From NCBI GenBank assembly GCA_028291125.1, contig JAQGIN010000096.1, positions 1 through 11,436 on the forward strand: 11,436 nt of DNA. The letters are read 5' to 3'. The notes under the pieces were generated by a model, which searched no databases, had not been told where the DNA came from, and saw only the letters and a program-made list of their open reading frames with translations. A program made the translations under genes and the position numbers. How positions within the stretch are numbered: position 1 is the first letter of the stretch; the number at the start of each line of letters is the position of its first letter. Source of the stretch: Caulobacter sp. Its GTDB lineage: Bacteria; Pseudomonadota; Alphaproteobacteria; Caulobacterales; Caulobacteraceae. Shown piece by piece: positions 6,626 through 11,436 of this stretch.

Positions 6626-7264
6626 ATGAAGACCGGCGAACCCAAATGGCGGCGGCGCAGCGACGCCCGGCCTGGCGAGATCATCGCCGCGGCCCTGGCG
6701 GTGTTCGCCGAGAAGGGCTTCGCCGGGGCGCGGCTCGACGACATCGCCGCCCAGGCCGGCGTCTCCAAGGGCGCGCTGTATCTGTATTTCGAGACCAAGC
6801 ACGACCTGTTCCGGGCGGTGGTGCGCGAGGCGGTGGCTCCCAATCTCGACATGGTCGAGGGCCTAGTCGGCCAGTCGACCCTGCCGTTCGAGGCCCTGGT
6901 GCGGCTGCTGTTCGCCCGGCTGGGCGAGATCCTCACCGAGACCCGGCTGGGGGCGGTGGCCAAGATGGTGATCGGCGAGTCCCGCAACTTCCCCGAACTG
7001 GCGCGGGTCTGGCACGACGACGTCATCAGTCGCGGCCTAGCCGTGGTCACCGGGGCGATCACCGCCGCCCAGGCGCGCGGCGAGGTGCGGCCGGGCGACC
7101 CGCGCCTGTACGCCTTCAGCCTGATGGGGCCGGTGCTGATGGGGGTGATCTGGCGCGAGGTGTTCACGCCGATCGGCGCCCCGGGCCCCGACCTCAAGGC
7201 GCTGCTGACCCAGCACGCCGACACCGTGCTGTTCGGCCTGCTCGCCCCGGAGGCCCCGTCATGA
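6626..7264 (+). CDS. TetR/AcrR family transcriptional repressor of the downstream efflux operon
   Basis: A 212-residue regulator. The N-terminal TetR DNA-binding domain (about residues 16-62) contains the helix-turn-helix L-D-D-I-A-A-Q-A-G-V-S-K-G-A-L-Y-L-Y-F followed by K-H-D-L-F. The C-terminal ligand-binding half includes V-I-G-E-S-R-N-F-P-E-L, similar to AefR-like TetR C-terminal domains. I chose ATG at 6626 over the longer TTG frame from 6557: the longer version would translate through the operator palindrome, and TetR proteins rarely carry such an extension. The ribosome site is poor, so the leader may be very short. Its stop overlaps the next start (ATGA at 7261). By analogy with CecR/YbiH, it probably represses itself and the ABC efflux genes until an inducer binds; the inducer is unknown. 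Confidence 0.94.
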   Translation: MKTGEPKWRRRSDARPGEIIAAALAVFAEKGFAGARLDDIAAQAGVSKGALYLYFETKHDLFRAVVREAVAPNLDMVEGLVGQSTLPFEALVRLLFARLGEILTETRLGAVAKMVIGESRNFPELARVWHDDVISRGLAVVTGAITAAQARGEVRPGDPRLYAFSLMGPVLMGVIWREVFTPIGAPGPDLKALLTQHADTVLFGLLAPEAPS

Positions 7265-8247
7265 AGCGGTCCGTCAGACTGATCCTCGCCGGGGTCGCGG
7301 TGGCCGCCGTCGGCGGCGGGCTGTGGCTGGCCTGGGGACCCTCGACCCACAAGCCCCGGCGGCTGTCGGGCTATGTCGAGGGCGAGGCGCTGTACGTCGC
7401 CGCCGCCAACGCCGGGCCGGTCAGCGCGGTGTTCGTCAGCCGCGGTCAGACGGTGGCCGCCGGCCAGCCGCTGTTCGCCCTCGACGCCCGCCAGCCGCTG
7501 GCGGCCCGCGATCAGGCCGCCGCCCAACTGGCCGTCGCCGAGGCTCAGGCGCGGGACGCCGCCAAGGGCCAGCGTCCGGCCGAGCTGGCGGTCTATGACG
7601 CCCAGCGGGCGGCGGCCCAGGCCGCTCTGCGCCAGGCCCAGTCCGACTACAACCGCATCGCGCCGCTGGTCGCCAAGGGCATCTACGCCCCGGTCCGGCT
7701 GGACGCGTCGCGGGCCGCCCTGCAGACCGCCCAGGCCCAGGTCCGCGTCGTCGAGCAGCAGAGGATGGTCGGAACCCTGGGGGCGCGATCCGACGCCCTG
7801 CGCGCCGCCGAGGCCCAGGCCGCCGCCGCCCGCGACGCCCTGACGGCCGCCCAGACCCGACTGGACCTGATCAGCCCGCGCAGCCCCGCCGCCGCCCGGG
7901 TGCAGGACGTGTTCTACCAGCCGGGCGAGTGGGCGGCGGCCAATCAGCCGGTGGTGGCCCTGCTGACCGACGACCGCATCCGCCTGCGATTCTTCGTGTC
8001 GGAGACGCAGGTGGCCCGCTATCGGCCGGGGTCCAGGATCCAGTTCAGCTGCGACGGCTGCGCGCCCGGCCTGGCCGCCCGGATCAACTATGTCAGCCCA
8101 CGGCCGGAATTCACCCCGCCGGTGATCTATAGCCGCGAGACCCGTGACCGGCTGGTGTTCATGGTCGAGGCGCGGCCCGAGCGGCCGGCTGTCCTGGCTC
8201 CCGGCCAGCCGGTCGACATCGTTCCGCTGGCGGAGGATCGGCGGTGA
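7261..8247 (+). CDS. HlyD-family periplasmic adaptor (membrane fusion protein), YbhG-like
   Basis: A 328-residue adaptor that would link the inner-membrane ABC transporter to an outer-membrane channel. One N-terminal membrane anchor is at residues about 6-25. A lipoyl/barrel-sandwich half (about 38-78; G-P-V-S-A-V-F-V-S-R-G-Q-T-V-A-A-G) is followed by a long Ala/Gln/Arg-rich coiled-coil hairpin (about 80-205). Then come the second lipoyl half and a beta-barrel domain. The sequence C-D-G-C (about 262-265) and E-F-T-P-P-V-I-Y-S are typical of YbhG-like adaptors. The start is ATG at 7261, overlapping the TetR stop, with GGAGG seven bases upstream. The stop overlaps the ATPase GTG. An in-frame extension back to 6646 is a shadow of the TetR gene. 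No outer-membrane factor gene is in the window, so a TolC-like partner must be elsewhere. Confidence 0.94.
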   Translation: MKRSVRLILAGVAVAAVGGGLWLAWGPSTHKPRRLSGYVEGEALYVAAANAGPVSAVFVSRGQTVAAGQPLFALDARQPLAARDQAAAQLAVAEAQARDAAKGQRPAELAVYDAQRAAAQAALRQAQSDYNRIAPLVAKGIYAPVRLDASRAALQTAQAQVRVVEQQRMVGTLGARSDALRAAEAQAAAARDALTAAQTRLDLISPRSPAAARVQDVFYQPGEWAAANQPVVALLTDDRIRLRFFVSETQVARYRPGSRIQFSCDGCAPGLAARINYVSPRPEFTPPVIYSRETRDRLVFMVEARPERPAVLAPGQPVDIVPLAEDRR

Positions 8248-9173
8248 CCCTGGCCGTCCCCCTGGCCGTCGACGTGCGCGGGCTGAACAAGAGTTTCGGC
8301 GACAAGCACGTGGTGCAGGACCTGTCGATCCAGGTCGAGACCGGCAAGATCACCGGCTTCCTAGGCCCCAACGGCTCGGGCAAGACCACCACCCTGCGCA
8401 TGCTGTGCGGCCTCCTAACCCCCGACAGCGGCGAGGGCGAGGTGCTGGGCCTGGACTTCCGGCGGCGGGCCGAGGCGGTGAAGCGCCAGACCGGCTACAT
8501 GACCCAGAAGTTCTCGCTCTATGACGACCTGTCGATCGAGGAGAACCTCAACTTCGTCGCCCAGGTCTACGAGTTGGACGGCCGCAAGCGCCGCGTCGCC
8601 GAGGCCCTGGAGCGGCTGGGGCTGGCGAACCGTCGCCGGCAGCTGGCCGGCAGCCTGTCGGGCGGCTGGAAACAGCGCCTGGCCCTGGCCGCCTGCGTTC
8701 TGCACGCGCCCAAACTGCTGCTGCTCGACGAGCCCACCGCCGGGGTCGACCCCAAGGCCCGCCGCGAGTTCTGGGACGAGATCCACGCCCTGTCGGCCGA
8801 CGGCCTGACGGTGATGGTCTCCACCCACTACATGGACGAGGCCGAGCGCTGCCACGACATCGCCTATATCGCCTACGGCAAGCTGATGGCCCGCGGCACG
8901 GCGGCCGAGGTCATCGCCGGCTCGCACCTGATCACCCTGCGGGCCGAGGGGCCGGGCGCCGATCGGCTGGCGCGGACCTTGGCGCGGACCCCGGGAGTGA
9001 TCACCGCCGCGCCGTTCGGGGCGGCCCTGCACGTCAGCGGCGTCGACCGCGCGGCCCTGGAGGCCGCCGTCGCCCCCCATCGCCGGGCGCCCCTGGTCTG
9101 GAGCGAGGTCGAGCCGACGCTGGAGGACGTCTTCATCCAGATGATGGGCGGGGCGGAGGACAATTTCCAATGA
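8244..9173 (+). CDS. ABC transporter ATP-binding protein, YbhF/CcmA-like
   Basis: A 309-residue ATPase that would power the ABC-2 permease encoded next. All core motifs are present: Walker A G-P-N-G-S-G-K-T-T (41-49), Q-loop Gln88, signature L-S-G-G-W (138-142), Walker B L-L-L-L-D-E-P (158-164) and switch His195. The C-terminal region (about 220-305), ending near T-L-E-D-V-F-I, is the usual DrrA/CcmA-type accessory part. It holds a single nucleotide-binding domain, unlike E. coli YbhF, which has two, so it should work as a homodimer. The start is GTG at 8244 within a GTGA overlap, with GGAGG seven bases upstream. The stop overlaps the permease ATG. The nucleotide-binding domain shows no missing residue, so this subunit should be active even though its partner gene is interrupted. 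Confidence 0.95.
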   Translation: MTLAVPLAVDVRGLNKSFGDKHVVQDLSIQVETGKITGFLGPNGSGKTTTLRMLCGLLTPDSGEGEVLGLDFRRRAEAVKRQTGYMTQKFSLYDDLSIEENLNFVAQVYELDGRKRRVAEALERLGLANRRRQLAGSLSGGWKQRLALAACVLHAPKLLLLDEPTAGVDPKARREFWDEIHALSADGLTVMVSTHYMDEAERCHDIAYIAYGKLMARGTAAEVIAGSHLITLRAEGPGADRLARTLARTPGVITAAPFGAALHVSGVDRAALEAAVAPHRRAPLVWSEVEPTLEDVFIQMMGGAEDNFQ

Positions 9174-10297
9174 CCGGCCTGTCCCTGGCCCGCATCCTGG
9201 CGGTGCTCACCAAGGAATTCATCCAGCTGACCCGCGATCGGCTGACCTACGCCATGATCCTGGTGATGCCGATCGTGCAGCTGATGCTGTTCGGCTACGC
9301 CATCAACAACGACCCGCGCAACCTGCCGACCGCCGTGCTGGCTCAGGACCACGGGCCGATGGCCCGCTCGGCGCTGTCGGCCCTGGTCAACAGCGGCTAT
9401 TTCCGCATCACCCTGCAGGCCGCCTCGCCGGAAGAGCTGGACCGGGCGGTGGAGACGGGCCGGGCGCAGTTCGCCATCACCATCCCGGCCGACTTCACCC
9501 GGCGGGTGATCCGCCAGGACCATCCGCGGATCCTGGTCGAGGCCGACGCCTCCGACCCCTCCGCCACCGGCGGGGCCCTGGCGGCCCTGGCGGGGCTGCC
9601 CGACAACGCCCTGGCCCGCGACCTGACCGGGGCGGCGGCGCGGGCCGGCGGGCCGGCGTTCGAGGTCATCGTCCACCGCCGCTACAATCCGGAGAACATC
9701 ACCGCCTACAATATCGTCCCCGGCCTGCTGGGGGTGATCCTGTCGATGACCCTGGTGATGATGACCGCCCTGGGCGTCACCCGCGAATACGAGCGCGGCA
9801 CCATGGAGAGCCTGCTGGCCACCCCGGCCCGACCGCTCGAGGTGATGATCGGCAAGCTGGCCCCCTATGTGGTGGTCGGGCTGATCCAGACGGTGGTGAT
9901 CCTGACCCTGGCCCGGGTGCTGTTCCAGGTGCCGATGACCGGGGGCTGGGGCGCCCTGAGCCTGGGCGTGGTGCTGTTCATCGTCGGCTCGCTGTCGCTG
10001 GGCTTTCTGATTTCGACCCTGGCGCGCAGCCAACTGCAGGCCATGCAGATGTCGTGATTCTACTGCATGCCGACGCTGCTGCTGTCCGGATTCATGTTCC
10101 CGTTCAGAGGGATGCCGAATTGGGCCCAGGTTTTGGGAACCTTTATCCCGGTGACGCATTTCCTGCGAGTCGTGCGCGGCGCCTTGCTCAAGGGGCAAGG
10201 CATGGGGGGGATGTGGCCGAGCCTTGGCGCCTTGGGTCTGTTCGTCGTGCTGATCGCCGCCCTGGCGATGGCGCGCTATCGCAGGACCCTGGACTAG
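9170..10297 (+). pseudogene. ABC-2 type permease (YbhS/YbhR-like) interrupted by an in-frame TGA
   Basis: An inner-membrane permease for the HlyD-ABC exporter. Codons 1-295 cover one N-terminal membrane segment (about 27-43), a large periplasmic domain and three more segments (about 182-202, 230-252, 263-282). The frame stops at TGA (10055-10057, codon 296). It then continues without a shift to TAG at 10295-10297, encoding the conserved tail L-L-L-S-G-F-M-F-P-F, T-H-F-L-R-V-V-R-G and a last membrane segment, ending Y-R-R-T-L-D. Total span is 375 codons, the usual length, so nothing else is missing. Translation ending at 10057 would lack the last one or two membrane segments and is probably inactive. 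Reinitiation at ATG 10067 would give a 76-residue tail, but there is no ribosome site. Codons ending in A/T rise from 11 of the first 278 to 15 of the final 96 sense codons. Sequencing error, true nonsense mutation and readthrough all remain possible. Confidence 0.85.
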
Positions 10298-10415
10298 GGT
10301 GGCCGCCGCCGCCTCGACGTTCCCGCTTGAATCGTTCGCGGGCCGATGATCTACGCGCCTCGTGCGCCGAGGATCGGTACGCGGATCCGTGGCGCGACGA
10401 CGCTTCCCAAGGGGA

Positions 10416-10434
10416 ACGATGGATCAAACATCGT
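10416..10434. repeat. Short perfect inverted repeat upstream of the OmpA-like gene
   Basis: ACGATG (10416-10421) and CATCGT (10429-10434) are perfect inverted arms around the 7-base GATCAAA. The dyad could be a small operator or RNA hairpin in the region upstream of ompA. At 6 bp per arm, chance occurrence is quite possible, and no binding protein is suggested. Confidence 0.25.
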
Positions 10435-10540
10435 GAAGTTGATTCCCAGGGCAAATACTGTGTAGTTCTAGGATATGTTTCCAGGACGCCGAAACCTGCG
10501 GAGTGTGGCTCAGTCGACACTTTCGTCGTTTACGCGCCTT

Positions 10541-10548
10541 GGTATAAC
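10541..10548 (+). promoter_or_regulatory. Candidate -10 element for the OmpA-like gene
   Basis: GGTATAAC matches the Caulobacter housekeeping -10 consensus GCTANAWC (from memory) at 7 of 8 positions and contains TATAAC, one base from the standard -10. Transcription would begin near 10555, giving a leader of about 40 bases. No good -35 is seen at the expected distance; TTTCGTC at 10521-10527 is weak. The assignment rests on the -10 match and its position. Confidence 0.4.
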
Positions 10549-10578
10549 GATGCTCGGTCGGTTGCGGCCGGGCAAGGC

Positions 10579-10592
10579 AAGAGAGGGCTCTT
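10579..10592 (+). promoter_or_regulatory. Ribosome binding site of the OmpA-like gene inside a small dyad
   Basis: AAGAG-AGGG-CTCTT places a purine-rich Shine-Dalgarno sequence (GAGAGGG, 10581-10587) partly in a 4-base loop between perfect 5-bp arms, shortly before the ATG at 10596. If it folds, the loop would present AGGG to the ribosome while the stem covers the rest. The stem is short and may not be stable; the functional meaning is inference. Confidence 0.4.
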
Positions 10593-10595
10593 GAA

Positions 10596-11436
10596 ATGAA
10601 ACTCAATCTCCTGGCGGGGGCCGCTCTGGCTGCGGTTTTCGCCGCATCGGGCGTGTCGGCCCAAGAGACCGGCTGGTACGGCGCGGTCGACCTCGGCTAC
10701 CACTGGCCCGAGGGCATCAGCACCGAATCCGACCTCAACGCGCCCGATGGCGCGCACTACCACTGGACTTGGTCGACCGATAAGGATTGGGCCGGCTTCG
10801 TTCGCCTCGGCTATCAGTTCAACCCGAACTGGCGCGCCGAAGTCGAAGGCGGCTATCGCCCCGGCGACCTGACCAGCGTGCGTGGCAACCCCGTCCGCAC
10901 CCGCGAGCCGACCGGCCTCTGCACCCCGGGCGTGACCCGCACCGTGGCGGCCCCGGCCTGCGGCGGTCCGAGCGGTTCGATCGAAGCCTGGACGTTGATG
11001 GTCAACGTTCTCTATGACTTCGCGCCCGACGCCCGGTTCAATCCGTTCCTCGGCGCCGGCGTGGGCATCAACCGCATCGACATCGACACGCTCGGCCAGT
11101 TCAGCAACATCCCGGCGGGCACCACGGCGGCGCCCACCGGCGCGGCGATCCAGAACCTGACGGTCGACGACAACGACCTGGCCATGGCTTGGCAAGGCAT
11201 CGCCGGCGCGTCGTTCAAGGCGACCGACAAGCTGAAGATCGACGTCACCTATCGCTACATCACCGGCACCGAGCACGGGTGGCAAACCACGGGTTCCGGG
11301 TTGCTGCAGCCGGGCGCGTTCGAAGGCCAGTACAAGGACCAATCGCTGACCATCGGTCTGCGCTACTCCTTCGCCTCGCCGCCGCCGCCCCCGCCGCCTC
11401 CTCCGCCCCCGCCGCCGCCTCCCCCGCCGCCGCCCC
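10596..11436 (+). CDS. OmpA-family outer-membrane protein, 5' part (runs off the window)
   Basis: 280 codons are present and the frame is still open at the window edge. Residues 1-22 are a signal peptide (M-K-L-N-L-L core, likely cleavage after V-S-A). Residues about 26-259 look like an eight-stranded OmpA-type beta-barrel, with alternating aromatic and hydrophobic strands such as G-W-Y-G-A-V-D-L-G-Y, F-V-R-L-G-Y-Q-F and, as the last strand, L-T-I-G-L-R-Y-S-F. A long loop carries Cys109 and Cys122, which could form a disulphide. Residues 262-280 are all proline. Related alphaproteobacterial proteins continue into an OmpA/MotB peptidoglycan-binding domain, which would lie beyond the window. 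The likely job is anchoring the outer membrane to the cell wall. ATG at 10596 has GAGAGGG upstream. Early codons are less GC-rich than later ones. Confidence 0.9.
   Translation, partial: MKLNLLAGAALAAVFAASGVSAQETGWYGAVDLGYHWPEGISTESDLNAPDGAHYHWTWSTDKDWAGFVRLGYQFNPNWRAEVEGGYRPGDLTSVRGNPVRTREPTGLCTPGVTRTVAAPACGGPSGSIEAWTLMVNVLYDFAPDARFNPFLGAGVGINRIDIDTLGQFSNIPAGTTAAPTGAAIQNLTVDDNDLAMAWQGIAGASFKATDKLKIDVTYRYITGTEHGWQTTGSGLLQPGAFEGQYKDQSLTIGLRYSFASPPPPPPPPPPPPPPPPPPP
11379..11436 (+). repeat. Polyproline linker (19 consecutive Pro codons, continuing past the window)
   Basis: Every codon from 11379 to 11435 encodes proline, using a mix of CCG, CCC and CCT. A proline linker between barrel and peptidoglycan-binding domain is common in Caulobacter-type OmpA proteins. 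Such runs normally need elongation factor P for efficient translation (established). The low-complexity repeat is prone to slippage, and its length may be misassembled. Confidence 0.9.

Larger units (their letters stand above)
10298..10595. other. 298-bp stretch without a confident gene, relaxed composition
   Basis: This gap between the permease remnant and the OmpA-like gene is less GC-rich than the rest of the window. One plus-strand frame is open across it: the frame entering from GTG at 10054 and closing at TGA 10597-10599, overlapping the OmpA start. From a TTG at 10327 it would encode about 90 residues, with Cys-containing text such as G-K-Y-C-V-V-L-G-Y-V and V-V-Y-A-P-W-Y-N. There is no ribosome site, recognised domain or clear codon bias. 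It could be a decayed gene end, a small unknown protein or ordinary leader sequence. A 5-bp stem (CCTCG/CGAGG, 10358-10372) and a 6-bp dyad (10416-10434) are present, but neither has a T-run, so no terminator is called. Confidence 0.5.

Noticed and set aside
6646..7260. In-frame extension of the HlyD gene back into the TetR gene
   Set aside because: The sequence is Arg/Gly-rich shadow of the TetR frame, and the ATG at 7261 has a good Shine-Dalgarno followed at once by a membrane anchor.
10055..10100. Selenocysteine insertion at the permease TGA
   Set aside because: No obvious selenocysteine insertion hairpin follows the TGA, and ABC-2 permeases are not a known selenoprotein family; nonsense mutation or error is simpler.
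10188..10520. 110-codon minus-strand frame across the gap before the OmpA-like gene
   Set aside because: Ser/Arg-rich text without a domain, overlapping the permease tail, with no ribosome site or supporting context.

Overview
The window is GC-rich DNA with very high G/C at third codon positions. It most likely comes from an alphaproteobacterium of the Caulobacteraceae (Caulobacter or Phenylobacterium type). This is an inference from composition, from the M13 peptidase and proline-linked OmpA gene styles, and from promoter-like sequences that fit the Caulobacter housekeeping consensus. No RNA gene, insertion sequence, integrase or CRISPR array was seen. No convincing intrinsic terminator was found either.

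Layout. Positions 1-4409 (minus strand) hold three genes read right to left: a YbaL-type K+/H+ antiporter with a TTG start, a periplasmic copper chaperone of the PCu(A)C family, and a secreted M13 (neprilysin-like) zinc metallopeptidase. A 72-bp divergent intergenic region (4410-4481) leads rightwards into a small XRE-type regulator. Three bases later comes a second, KefB/KefC-type CPA2 antiporter (to 6536). Two paralogous RCK-containing potassium/proton antiporters are therefore arranged back to back with a small DNA-binding protein between them.

Positions 6537-10297 (plus strand) form a tightly overlapped operon: TetR regulator, HlyD-type membrane fusion protein, ABC ATPase and ABC-2 permease. 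Each junction is an ATGA or GTGA overlap. An 11-bp perfect inverted repeat sits over the presumed promoter of the TetR gene. The set resembles the E. coli CecR(YbiH)-YbhGFSR efflux locus, but with one ATPase domain and one permease. The permease reading frame is interrupted by an in-frame TGA at codon 296. The conserved C-terminal part, including the last one or two membrane segments, continues in the same frame after it. Third-position composition becomes noticeably less GC-rich from shortly before the stop onward.

Positions 10298-10595 hold no confident gene, have relaxed base composition and contain a candidate promoter. From 10596 an outer-membrane protein of the OmpA type begins: signal peptide, beta-barrel, then a run of 19 prolines. 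It leaves the window before its expected peptidoglycan-binding domain.

Most of the content belongs to known families. The parts most worth a second look are the interrupted permease with its compositional switch, the XRE-antiporter coupling between two antiporters, and the palindromic TetR operator. I did not find a clearly undescribed system.
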